NCBI GenBank assembly: GCA_033762315.1 | Contig: JANRLS010000254.1 | Span: 1-64,000, forward strand | Direction: 5' to 3' | From: CAYLLN01 sp033762315 | GTDB taxonomy: Bacteria > Planctomycetota > Planctomycetia > Pirellulales > Pirellulaceae | Length of the DNA: 64,000 nt | In this document: piece by piece, positions 12,701 through 19,871 of the stretch | Numbering within the stretch: the first letter of the stretch is position 1 | Layout: every line of letters begins with the position of its first letter | Translations under genes and position numbers: made by a program | Notes under the pieces: model-generated | What the model was told of the DNA's origin: nothing | What the model saw: only the letters and a program-made list of their open reading frames with translations | Databases searched by the model: none

Positions 12701-15700
12701 ATTTTGACCGCATCAACTTCCCGCTTCCTTTGCTCGGTGCGGCGGCGACCAAGGTGGGGACCCAGGGAATCGACATCAGCGGCGTTCCGGTGTGGTCGCA
12801 GATCAACACCAGCGCGCCCGGCGTGGCTGATGGTCGCTTGTCGATCCGCTTTCTGGCGGACGACACCGAAGCGGTCCTGGCCAACCGCATCGGCAATACG
12901 ATCGACAATGACCTGCTCGTTTCCGATGGCATCGACGCCACCGTCTTCAGCAATTCCGTGGACCTGAGCAGTGGCACCTTCGTCCTGCCGCCGGCTGGTC
13001 CGCCGACCACCCCGCCGACCATCGCGCCGCTGCAAGTGGCTGGGGCTGGTCCCGGTGGAGACATCACCGGCATCTGGGACATCACCCCCGCCACGATCAA
13101 CACGCTGCAACGAAGCTACCTGGCGGTCAGCAGCGCTGGCGGTCTCTATGTCGTGCTCATCAACTACGAGAACAACGCCAACCTGCTGCCGGTCAATTCG
13201 GCGAAGGTCAATCAGGTCATCACGCGCTACATCGGCAGCTCTTCCGACAGCCTGGCGGGGCTTTCGTTTCAGGGGCTCACGCGCGGCCCGCAGAACGTCG
13301 AAGGGGGTCGCTATCAGGACACCTTCTTCGCCGTCGCCGACGGTGCCGCCGGTCCCGGCGACCAAAGCCGACTCTACGCCTTCAATTTCGATACCACTTT
13401 CGCGGGCACGCCGACCAACCCCGGGGCCGGCTATGCCGCGTTTCAGGCGCAGATTCGCAACTACACCGCCACCGACGAGGCCGCCATCAACGCCCGTTTC
13501 ACGGTGAGCGACATTGCCGGCCAAACCGGTGGCCTGCAGCCCATTTTCGTCGATGGTGCCACCAGCATCCCGCTGTTCTACACCGACACGACGGTCAGCC
13601 CGCCGGCTCGCGTCCCCGTGACCAACGCCAAGGGGGTCGCCTTCTCGGTCCTCGACCGCAACCTCTGGCACATCACCGGCACGCGCAGTGGCGACGCCGG
13701 CCACGGCGTCAACGCCGCTCCCGACCTGAGCCGCCCCGCCTCCGCGGGTGGCTCCAGCTATTTCTTCGGCAACGACAATACCACGCCGTTCGTCGGCAAC
13801 ACCTACAACTTCCCCGGCGGTGCCTACGGGACGCTCGTCACCAACGAGTTCAACCTCACCGGTTACTCGGCCCTCGACCAGCCGGTGCTTTATTTCAACT
13901 ACTTCTCAGCCCAAGAGCAGAACGGCATCCACGATTCGTTCCGGGTCTTCATCAGCGGCGTCTCCGACGCCAACCGCGACGGCATTCCCGACAACAACCC
14001 TGGCGAATGGACCCGCATCGCCGAGGACGCCACCAACATCTTCGTCGGCACCGGCGGCTGGCGGCAGGTGCGCATTCAGCTCGACAACTTTGTCGGCCTG
14101 ACCAATGTCCGTCTGCGATTCGACTTCAGCACCGCCGGCGACATGAACACCGGCGACACGAACACCACCGGCGACGAACTTCGCGCCGTCAAGGGGGAAT
14201 ACATCCGCGATGCCAACACCTTCAGCATCGATGGCCAAACCTTCGAATTCGAGGGGGATTTCCTGCTCACGTTCCCCAGCGGCGCGGTGATCAACGATGG
14301 CGAGACCTTCACCATCACCGACGACGTGGGTGGTGTCGAGACCTTCGAGTTCGACAAAAACGGCATTCTCGCGAATCCGCTCAACACGTCCGTCGCCATC
14401 ACCAGCACGATGACCCCCGACGAGGTCGTCCTCGCCGCCCGCGATGCCGTCTTCTTCAGCGGCCTGACCGGCGTGACTCCCCGCATGTTGGGTGGCCACT
14501 CGATCACGCCCAACGAGGGTTTCTTCTATTTCGATGGCGATACCTTTACCATCAATGATGGCACCACGCCCCCGCTGACGTTTGAGTTCGAGGATATTGT
14601 CAATGGTCCCGCCGGGGTGGCGCCTGGCAACGTCGCGGTGCCATTCAGTCCCGCCTGGAATCAGGCCCGGATTGCCCAGCAGATCGTCGATGCCATCAAG
14701 ACCACCAACCTGCAGGTGACCCCCAAGTTCGAGGCTCCGGGCCAAGTGCTGGTCGAAAACTCGATCGAAGTGATTGACCCGGCGGGCATTTTCCAAGATG
14801 TTCGCCTTTACACCCGCAGCAACATCCTGCAATTCGAAAACACCACGCTCGTCACCACGTCGGCTGGGTCACGCGTCATCCTGTCGGGCAACGATGGGGT
14901 CACCGCCGGCAACATCTCCGTGCCGTTCAACATCGGCCAGCGGGCGGTGGACATCGCGAGCACGATCGACGGACGCCTGGAAAACGCCTTCCGCACGCCG
15001 CAGATCACCGTTTCCAACGGCTCGTCCTATCAAGACGGCCAGGTCTTCACCTTCGACGATGGCGTCGGCACCGTGGTCACCGGCGAAATCGAGACCGGCT
15101 ACATCATCAACATGCCGTCGGCGGGTGGCTCGCTCACCGCGCTACCGACTAGCAATCGCACGATCGACGGCGAAACCATCACCATCGGCGATGGCGTCAA
15201 CACCGTCACGTTCCAATTCCGCAATACGTCGCTGCCGGTGCCGGCTCCCATCGGAACCAATACGCCCGTCGATTTCCAGTCGAGCTTCAGCAAAACCGCC
15301 GTGGCGCGGGCGTTGGAAGCGGCGATCAACGCCTCGGTGCTCAACGTCACCGCACTCACGGTCGCCAATTCCAATCTGCAGATCGACACCACCGGCAACG
15401 CGGCCGTCACTTATGTCAGCAATGTCGCCGGCAAGTACACCACGACCGGCACCCCCGATGTCACGCCCGGCAATGTGCCGGTTCTCGTCTCCGCCACGGC
15501 GGCGTTCAGCGCCAGTCAGGTGGTGGCGTCGCTGATCACGGCTCTGACCGGGCAAATTCCGGGCGTCACTCCCGCGACCACCGCTGGTTCGGTCAATGTC
15601 CTCTCGCTGAACGGCGCTGACCCGCTGACCTTCACTTTTACGGTCCCCACCCCTCAGCCAGGCGGTTTGCCAACGCCTCCCATTTCGCTGATCGTCACCA

Positions 15701-18700
15701 ATAGCATCGCCAAGCAAGATCGCGATTTGCTCCGGATCATTGGCCACACCGTCACCAATCGCGGGCCGCTCGGGCTGGAGGTGGTAACCGCCGCCGGCAA
15801 CCCGCTCGTCCCCCTCGTGGGAGACGTTTCCGACCTGAACGACGTTGCCGGTGGCCCCGCTGCCGGTTATCGCAGCATTGAGCGCGGCCAGAACAACAAT
15901 TTTGAAGGCATCTACATTGATGACTTCATCATCGGTTTGGCCGAACGGGGTGAAATGGGGACCAACAGCGTGAATGCGGCCGGTTCGACCAATTCCAACT
16001 TCGCGACCAATCCGCAGCTCAATCCGAATCAGATTCTCGTCGGGGCCTATCAACTCGAAATCCGCCGCGCTCCGACTTACGAGTTCGTCAACATTCCAAA
16101 CCCCGGTTTCACGCCGACTAGCAACGATCGCTTTGTGGAGGGCTACACGATCGACGCTCCGAGCGGCGCGAATCTGGTCGATGGGCAAACCTTCACGCTC
16201 AGCGATGGCATCAACCGCGTCACGTTCGAGTTCGACGAGCTCGCGCTCCCCGGCAATCCCGCGCTGAACACGGGGGTCATCCAAGGGAATCAGCGCATCC
16301 CGTTCAGCCCCAACAACACGGCCGATCAAGTTGCCTCCGCCATCGTGGCCGCCATCAACAGCGCCCAAGTGCAAGCCACGCTCAAATTGCTTGCCTCGCT
16401 GTCGGACGGCTCCGGGTCCGGTCTCCCCAGCCGGGTGAATGTCGTCGGCCCCGCCTCGACGACGATCCACGCGCTCACCACGCTCAACGCGACCGAAGTC
16501 AATCCCACCTCGGGCAACGACACGATCGCCACGGCCGTGGTCACCGGGTTCACCGGTAGCCAGTATTTCATCCAGGGAACCATTGGCGACAATCCGGTTC
16601 TCGCGCTCGACCGGGCCACGCAAGGGCAGGATGTCGATCTTTTCTCGTTCGTCGTCAGTGCCGCTCAGGCCGCCAACCCGAACTATCGCGTGCGGATCGA
16701 CATTGATGCCCAGTCGTTCGGCTCGACGCTCGACAGCGTGCTGCGAATTTTCGACGCCGCGGGCAATCAACTGGCCGCGACCGACGACAGCTTCGCCCCC
16801 GGCGAGCAACAGCCCGGCGAACTGACCACGCTCGAATCGTACCTGGAATTCGATCCGACCGTCGCCGGCACCTACTATGTCGGCGTCAGCGGCTTCGCCA
16901 ACACGGGCTACAACCCGAATGTCTTCGGGACCTCCTCGGCCGGCAGCGTCGGCTGGTATCAGCTCGAGCTAACGTCGGCCCTGCCGAGCGCCGTCGAACC
17001 GATCGTCTTCACCGAGCCGCTGGGAGACTGGAACCATTTCCGCGACCAGGGGCAAATTCTGCTGTTCGGCAACGAAATCCGCGGGTCCTCGCAGTGGGGC
17101 ATTTTGATCGATTCCGGAACCCGCGTTGCCGCCGATGGAAACGCCCCGCATCAGGGCCCGCCGCGCAACCTGCGCGAGCTGAACACGACCCGCCAGGTTC
17201 CCGGCGTCGTCGTGATGAACAACACGATTTACGATAACGTCGTCGGTGGCATCCTCTTCAGTGGCGACGCCGCTGCCGATGCCGCCGTTCCTTTCGGCCG
17301 TATCGTGAACAACACGCTGTATGGTCGCGGCGGCACCCTGACCGGCGGAGCCACCGTCGATACGGGCATCTCGGTCACGCAGAACGCCGCTCCGACGCTG
17401 CTTAACAACATCGTCGCCAACTTCCGCACCGGCGTGAATGTCGATGCGACGTCGGTTGGTTTGTCGGTGCTCGGCGGCATGCTCTATCAGGGGAACACGA
17501 CCAACTCCAACGTCGGCCTCGGCGGCGATTTCCCCATCGCCCTGACCAACGCCGAGCCGCTCTTTGTCGCGCCGCAGGTCGGCAATTTCTATCTCCGCGC
17601 TCAATCGCGGGCCATCGACAGCGCCGTCGATTCGGTCCTCTCGCGCACCGCGCTGGATACGATGCTCGACCCGCTTGGCATCGCCCGCTCGCCGATTCTC
17701 TCGCCCGACCGCGACGGCGTCGGCCAGCTCCGCGTTAACGACCCCGATGTCGGCACTCCGCAGGGTTTCGGTCTCAATCCCTTCAAGGATCGTGGCGCCA
17801 TCGACCGGGTCGATTTCGTCGGGCCCACTTCGCTGCTCGTCAATCCGCAAGACAACGACTCCAGCGGCATCGATCTCGATCCCGCTTCCACGGTCGTGGT
17901 CCTTTCCGGGCAGACCGTCGTCAACAACTTCCAAATCCGCCTGCTCGACCGGTTCGATCCCAACGGGCCTTCGGAAGGCTCGGATGTTGATGATTTCACT
18001 GTTACGAGCAGCAAAGTGACGGTCGAAGTCCTCACCGGCACCGGCGCGACGCTGCTGACCCAAGGGGTGGACTACGCGTTCACCTACGACAGCACCAACA
18101 ACATCATCATCCTCACCCCGCTCGGCGGGCTCTGGCCGCCGGGGCAAACCTATCGCGTCCGGCTCGACAACAGCCTCACCGGCATTGCCGACCGGGCCGG
18201 CAATATCTTGCTTCCCAACCAGACCGACGGCACGCACACCTATACGATCTTCCTCGGCTCGGCCCAGGATTGGGGGGATCTGCCCGACGAAACGATCGAC
18301 CCGACCCGATTCCACTATCCGACCCTTAATGCCGGTGCCAGCGGCGTGGGCGCGAGCCACCAGGTCGTTCCCGGCTATTTCCTGGGTGCCAGCATCGGTG
18401 CCGAGGCCGATGGTGTCCCGTCGCTCAATGCCGACGCTGACCTGAGCGACGACGGCCTCGTCAGCTTCAGCTTGCGGCCGGGCGAAGGGAATGTGTCGAA
18501 CATCGTGGTCAACGCCACCTTCCCCGCCACTGGGGCGAAGCTCGATGTCTGGCTCGACATGAACCTCGACGGCGATTTCAGCGATACCTTCGTCGGCACG
18601 CTCCCCGGCGAGGTCACCAGCGAATACATCATAAGCGGCGCCACGCTCACGAATTCCGGCGGCGCTCAAACCTTTACGTTCGCCCTTCCCTCGGGCGCGA

Positions 18701-19518
18701 GCGGCGTCTCGTTCCTGCGGATGCGACTATCGGCGGCGGGCATTTCCACGCCGACGGGTGCCGCACCGGAAGGGGAGGTCGAAGATTACAAGGTGACTCT
18801 GCAGGGCCCGCAGTTCAACAACGGGCTGCTCCCCGGGGATGTCAACAACGACGGCGTGGTCAACCCGCTCGACGTGCTGACCGTGGTCAACTTCATGGGC
18901 TTCCTGCGAGGTCAACTGATCGATCCGATTGGCGGGCAACTCACCCTGTCGGTGCCGATGACCTCGCCCCCCTACATCAATGCCGCCGCGGTCACTTTTG
19001 ATCCGACCGGTGGCGGAGTTCCTGGTCAGGGCAAGTTCATCGACGTTTCCGCGCCGTTCGGATTGCTCACGCCACAAGACATCCTCGGTGTCTTGGGAAG
19101 CATGGGGACCATCGGCTCGGGTGGCGAAGGGGAAGGCCCCTCCGCCGCGCTGCCGTCCGGTCCCCCCGCCGCGCTTGTCGGTGGCGAGGGGGAAGCGCCG
19201 GCCGTGCCAGCCGGCGGCGGCGACAAGCGTGCCGCGCTGCAATCGCTTGCCACCGGACCGGTGTACGCCTCGTCCAGCGTCGTCCTCGAGCAGCGGCCAG
19301 TCCGCGAAAGCCGGCTCCCCAGTCGCGATTGGAAGCCGCAAGCCACCGCGATCGACCTCTCGTTTGTCGATGCCGAGGCCGCGCCGGCCTGGATTGCCGC
19401 CGCGGATGTCGCCGAGCGCAAGTTTGGCCCGCTGGAAGAGAGCGAATTCGACGACCTGCTCGGCGATTTGGCCTACGACGTGGGTCTCTTGCCTGGCGAA
19501 ACCAGCGATTCCGCCTGA
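3775..19518 (+). CDS. Giant exported multidomain metalloprotease/dockerin protein
   Basis: About 5,247 residues. The ATG was chosen because GAGG lies 8 nt upstream and the protein then starts with a basic stretch and the motif L-E-H-L-E-D-R-R-V-M-A (residues 33-43), the Planctomycetes-type N-terminal export motif of giant surface proteins. Domains in order: Big/Ig-like fold near 50-130; matrixin-like zinc protease with H-E-I-G-H-L-L-G-Q-G-H (His515, Glu516, His519, His525) and a possible Met-turn H-M-Y-R; PPC-like beta domain about 570-690; beta-helix-like stretches about 720-1500; a second PPC-like domain near 1880-1980; about eight copies of an unnamed repeat module about 2580-4220; another PPC-like domain about 4265-4400; right-handed beta-helix about 4440-4600; GEVED domain about 4830-5010 with the G-E-V-E-D-Y signature; dockerin-type loops (D-V-N-N-D-G-V-V-N near 5022); acidic tail. 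Probably a cell-surface or secreted adhesin/protease. Substrate and partner are unknown. Confidence 0.9.
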   Translation: MATQRSLKRLSALKVDRKLRQLARHKARRRLHLEHLEDRRVMAVAPPVFILPNSGVLLNNGDVRNVAPQDLTFRFTNVAGIDPATIAAGITLTRAGNDGLFGQANDVVITPGFIGLGNNNTEVIMRFAEPLPDDVYRVQVIGTGTTPLRDTSGAAFNGGVSYPLDFRLDLGAKVVAVVPQPVREVGGAVFMNEPDPASPGNFRSTRNIIHVYFNNDDLNQTSAQRVEFYRLYVTRNTLDPADDTEILPTRVEYDAALDKATLIFSQNLDQLVPAIAGDPDPARSLRLRIGTNESRRLQAGGSSQTVVTPIGTDPGSTFDPTVLGSAFDIGSALTASVQGSTLAFSQSIDPQPYDLDWPGGEDEPGHREVPVESHVGPDPAPPAGGINGLFDTVDGISTVFYNFRPDIGLIPNGRGGTQPAFNLITENEKQRAREVFDLYSKYSGIQFVETATSGLIVATGDLRVIDPTIPTGPGGVIGLAGLNTFLQPTAVMDNADFSGTGQDLYGQSWFQTAMHEIGHLLGQGHTYDLPDLTIQGSDPALQFNSPGAEPVFPGDADILHMQHMYRPEGKDIDMYRFTLDGTGTIRIETFAERLANSSNLDTALRLYQVGAGNVITEIARNDDYYSKDSQIELTLGPGTYYVGVSAAGNDKYDPTIVDSGMGGTTQGAYQLKFDFRKSATESIVDANTQVGAVPDTQAVAFDGDSDGNPGGVHNFWFRAADPNGVIASPNARVLFVDKLAPLANNTAINRGTLAAPYNNIAVALADARPFDIVRIVGNDPVGNDGGTAANRFADNLAYRIGVDDLGRDLADGAELTVPKDVTVMIDAGAIFQMRRSDVSVGSTDPSSFSDRSGGALQILGIPGRSVFFTSYNETGANSIGSDTNPFNNPPTPGDWGGISFKNDIDRADGRFDAEKVGVFLNYVNHADIRYGGGQVRVNSNFIVVNPIDMINSRPTVSNNRITFSADAAMAANPDSFEETNFQAPFYFPTANSSFTLDYDRVGPEIHGNFLVSNATNGLFVRTRTPAGNVLEELTIAGRFDDTDIVHVVQENLVVRGTPGGPILETVAPPLDLVVTTPLAGSGNFAAGAAVEYVLTYIDLLGNEGPASATLSVPGGVAISGSAILLSQLPDPTAPNSDYVARRLYRRINGAGQFTLVDQIPASVSEYIDTNAPTSGVVQVLKVGGGLQRPRQDASLFIDPSIVVKFDGSRIEVDHGANLIAEGLAGQEVVFTSLADDRYGAGGTFDTKNDNNSSTPKTPLEGDWGGIFFASDSKGSIDHAVVAYAGGLSRIEGNFSGFNAVEIHQAVVRVANSKFEFNDDGTGGQGAADRAGRGPNATAMIFIRGAQPVILNNIAISNSSAFINVNANALNTLDIVDSGRMSGLIDREPGHQENNGPLISGNKLRDNDINGMVVRGATLTTETVWDDTGIVHVLRDAINVTDLHTLGGLRLESSATESLVVKSSGATAGFTATGRPLEINDRIGGTIQVLGQPGFPVVLTSLTDDTAGAGTTPEGVPQVDTDNNGVGGGTLPTIGEVNNGVLIDNDTTTNTVGHFEFRVGPGGIALTSGVTAQGQSQLFINQDFIFDFLNYVDAGPNGLAIPLNATTITTPPTLISPDLVVSEGTFPGANGIVNWRVETTLNNGQPTVFNTLILNSTQPFGALRFINYLDEDVLGVSDDLLYQVGSPGQANFRLFTLDNAQRVGFSQGGTYTAGPGLVNATYDGFAADRFADLRTAIQGPGTTYSPTGNIDTVDLPAFTDPALGVVNGLADITTAMAWTINPTATTATITTFLELVATAPVSAGRPGEWQGITIDQYANDRNVETILEQEAANGDGLANAVPQKGQYLGALAPNEKSGDENLRLGFTVHGLINQPSDVDVYSFQAQSGTEVWIDFDRTTIALDSVVELVNNSGVVLARSTDSTAENAGADGLTGLARKMQKSAPSSGQDFFTVNIRDAGMRVILPGPANTTSTYFLRVRSATGVSVVETTKGAPAGSSTPAVNEIQQVSIPGATAGTFALTFNGQSTVQIAYNASAGTVQSALEALSNIAVGDVTVTGGSGNPWNIEFRGAYAAQDVPLLQATASSTLSGTGITSGQYQMQVRLREIDEFGGSTVRFAKIANAVNGIRVLGQPTHSPLGGEQSETTAANNTLATAQTTGNLLTTDRGNMAIAGFLSAATDVDWYRFDIGYQATQNALPPTSPSFWNTIFDMDYTDGLARPNSAFYVFDSTGRLILTSRDSNVADDQPGPAPGSGISDLTRGSAGGADPYIGTIAMQAGIGTTLTYYVAVSSDAQLPAQLDQFFTANATSPLFRLEPISSVERIVEDHVSAGITRGTSALPQQTQLVDANSAVPFNLGDVVMYINMSSSGNTERTQLVTVDPFTGENETDVGIVTQDYDDIAFSFDNRLFALTRDTDDPNIPLKDAQSGNYLEINTGTGVSTNLGDDGVETYDGSGQISHLVGTTRHGYGIQYNALAFTDVDGALAAGGGRTAERLLAVGNRGDATFTTPAALYQDLNRRRNIAYSLNPTNGQALVDGNSFRQYTGLGDQNSFTDAFELGEILTAPRMTVVREATDAGGLTGFAFTDGQTFDIQTDNATFTYEFDAGFEVQQNLNFSTNDVVRDGYFFILDPDNNPRTQNEVMFQFDTGVVLGVPLGTFSNAIPDGATFTVNSGVAGGTRTFEFDNNGQIGGGNIAIDIQTTIPGPPPIVNPPFPADVIASKIAAAINSQTNAGNFQVGAVVATNGTRISLVSTAAAGVAAGQISANVFSPLLTAAPAKLVREGETGLAPVLQAIDPAQVNAGELEGLTFTLTPNITGNPLTNPTLTFEFSADAVLAQPASNNYIRIDTSGIPVVGTSTGPLAAPSATTSSVTLAQRIASAVNNRAVLAGNELPISATQLSDRVLINGSGMVTNTTAYNAGTAGLRDLASGVANGGLQTIAIDVEENMTATQIGQRVANGFNGTTGVNGSSNFTAGADFDRINFPLPLLGAAATKVGTQGIDISGVPVWSQINTSAPGVADGRLSIRFLADDTEAVLANRIGNTIDNDLLVSDGIDATVFSNSVDLSSGTFVLPPAGPPTTPPTIAPLQVAGAGPGGDITGIWDITPATINTLQRSYLAVSSAGGLYVVLINYENNANLLPVNSAKVNQVITRYIGSSSDSLAGLSFQGLTRGPQNVEGGRYQDTFFAVADGAAGPGDQSRLYAFNFDTTFAGTPTNPGAGYAAFQAQIRNYTATDEAAINARFTVSDIAGQTGGLQPIFVDGATSIPLFYTDTTVSPPARVPVTNAKGVAFSVLDRNLWHITGTRSGDAGHGVNAAPDLSRPASAGGSSYFFGNDNTTPFVGNTYNFPGGAYGTLVTNEFNLTGYSALDQPVLYFNYFSAQEQNGIHDSFRVFISGVSDANRDGIPDNNPGEWTRIAEDATNIFVGTGGWRQVRIQLDNFVGLTNVRLRFDFSTAGDMNTGDTNTTGDELRAVKGEYIRDANTFSIDGQTFEFEGDFLLTFPSGAVINDGETFTITDDVGGVETFEFDKNGILANPLNTSVAITSTMTPDEVVLAARDAVFFSGLTGVTPRMLGGHSITPNEGFFYFDGDTFTINDGTTPPLTFEFEDIVNGPAGVAPGNVAVPFSPAWNQARIAQQIVDAIKTTNLQVTPKFEAPGQVLVENSIEVIDPAGIFQDVRLYTRSNILQFENTTLVTTSAGSRVILSGNDGVTAGNISVPFNIGQRAVDIASTIDGRLENAFRTPQITVSNGSSYQDGQVFTFDDGVGTVVTGEIETGYIINMPSAGGSLTALPTSNRTIDGETITIGDGVNTVTFQFRNTSLPVPAPIGTNTPVDFQSSFSKTAVARALEAAINASVLNVTALTVANSNLQIDTTGNAAVTYVSNVAGKYTTTGTPDVTPGNVPVLVSATAAFSASQVVASLITALTGQIPGVTPATTAGSVNVLSLNGADPLTFTFTVPTPQPGGLPTPPISLIVTNSIAKQDRDLLRIIGHTVTNRGPLGLEVVTAAGNPLVPLVGDVSDLNDVAGGPAAGYRSIERGQNNNFEGIYIDDFIIGLAERGEMGTNSVNAAGSTNSNFATNPQLNPNQILVGAYQLEIRRAPTYEFVNIPNPGFTPTSNDRFVEGYTIDAPSGANLVDGQTFTLSDGINRVTFEFDELALPGNPALNTGVIQGNQRIPFSPNNTADQVASAIVAAINSAQVQATLKLLASLSDGSGSGLPSRVNVVGPASTTIHALTTLNATEVNPTSGNDTIATAVVTGFTGSQYFIQGTIGDNPVLALDRATQGQDVDLFSFVVSAAQAANPNYRVRIDIDAQSFGSTLDSVLRIFDAAGNQLAATDDSFAPGEQQPGELTTLESYLEFDPTVAGTYYVGVSGFANTGYNPNVFGTSSAGSVGWYQLELTSALPSAVEPIVFTEPLGDWNHFRDQGQILLFGNEIRGSSQWGILIDSGTRVAADGNAPHQGPPRNLRELNTTRQVPGVVVMNNTIYDNVVGGILFSGDAAADAAVPFGRIVNNTLYGRGGTLTGGATVDTGISVTQNAAPTLLNNIVANFRTGVNVDATSVGLSVLGGMLYQGNTTNSNVGLGGDFPIALTNAEPLFVAPQVGNFYLRAQSRAIDSAVDSVLSRTALDTMLDPLGIARSPILSPDRDGVGQLRVNDPDVGTPQGFGLNPFKDRGAIDRVDFVGPTSLLVNPQDNDSSGIDLDPASTVVVLSGQTVVNNFQIRLLDRFDPNGPSEGSDVDDFTVTSSKVTVEVLTGTGATLLTQGVDYAFTYDSTNNIIILTPLGGLWPPGQTYRVRLDNSLTGIADRAGNILLPNQTDGTHTYTIFLGSAQDWGDLPDETIDPTRFHYPTLNAGASGVGASHQVVPGYFLGASIGAEADGVPSLNADADLSDDGLVSFSLRPGEGNVSNIVVNATFPATGAKLDVWLDMNLDGDFSDTFVGTLPGEVTSEYIISGATLTNSGGAQTFTFALPSGASGVSFLRMRLSAAGISTPTGAAPEGEVEDYKVTLQGPQFNNGLLPGDVNNDGVVNPLDVLTVVNFMGFLRGQLIDPIGGQLTLSVPMTSPPYINAAAVTFDPTGGGVPGQGKFIDVSAPFGLLTPQDILGVLGSMGTIGSGGEGEGPSAALPSGPPAALVGGEGEAPAVPAGGGDKRAALQSLATGPVYASSSVVLEQRPVRESRLPSRDWKPQATAIDLSFVDAEAAPAWIAAADVAERKFGPLEESEFDDLLGDLAYDVGLLPGETSDSA
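11512..16400 (+). repeat. Array of about eight uncharacterised protein repeat modules
   Basis: Within the giant protein, a pattern D-G-x-T/x-F-T-(I/L)-x-D-G ... (T/E)-F-E-F-D recurs, usually followed by a G-N-x-x-(V/I)-(P/A) strand and an A-x-x-I-x-x-A-I-(N/K) helix. Copies begin near 11521, 11758, 12181, 14218, 14290, 14533, 15028, 15160 and 16174, some truncated. Spacing is irregular and the copies have diverged in DNA sequence, so the repeats are old. A Gly/Asn/Asp-rich beta-sandwich is likely. I do not recognise a named family. Confidence 0.6.
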
Positions 19519-19871
19519 ACATCCCCCTGCAAGATGTGTTGCAATAGCTTTAAAGACTGGAGTACAGGACTTGCCGAATGTGCGGCCGCGCGGGGGGAAT
19601 TTCGCTCGCGGGCCGCGCGCAAATTCGTTGCAAAGAATTTCTTACCTAACTAGCCTGGATATTTAACACCACCAGCAGACTTTTCCTGGTCCGTACGGAC
19701 TCACAAGTGGTGTTTTCGCCGTAACTGCTTATCGCGAAAGATGTTGCGACAAATTGGTTGAGGCAAATTGACGCGCCCTTGCGGCCTCTGGAATGCCGGT
19801 CATGGAACGCCGGTGTTCAGTTCGCAAACGCGGAACTCGGAACAGAAAACTCTTCGCCGCACGAGAACCCC
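19519..19871. other. Intergenic region between the two giant genes
   Basis: 353 nt with no convincing gene. At 19665-19672 and 19707-19714 an 8-nt inverted repeat (AACACCAC / GTGGTGTT) encloses a perfect 12-nt palindrome GTCCGTACGGAC at 19689-19700. This could be a terminator of the first giant gene or an operator for the second. No T-run follows. A GC-rich complementary stretch lies at about 19580-19620. No clear -35/-10 pair was found for the downstream gene. Confidence 0.45.
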
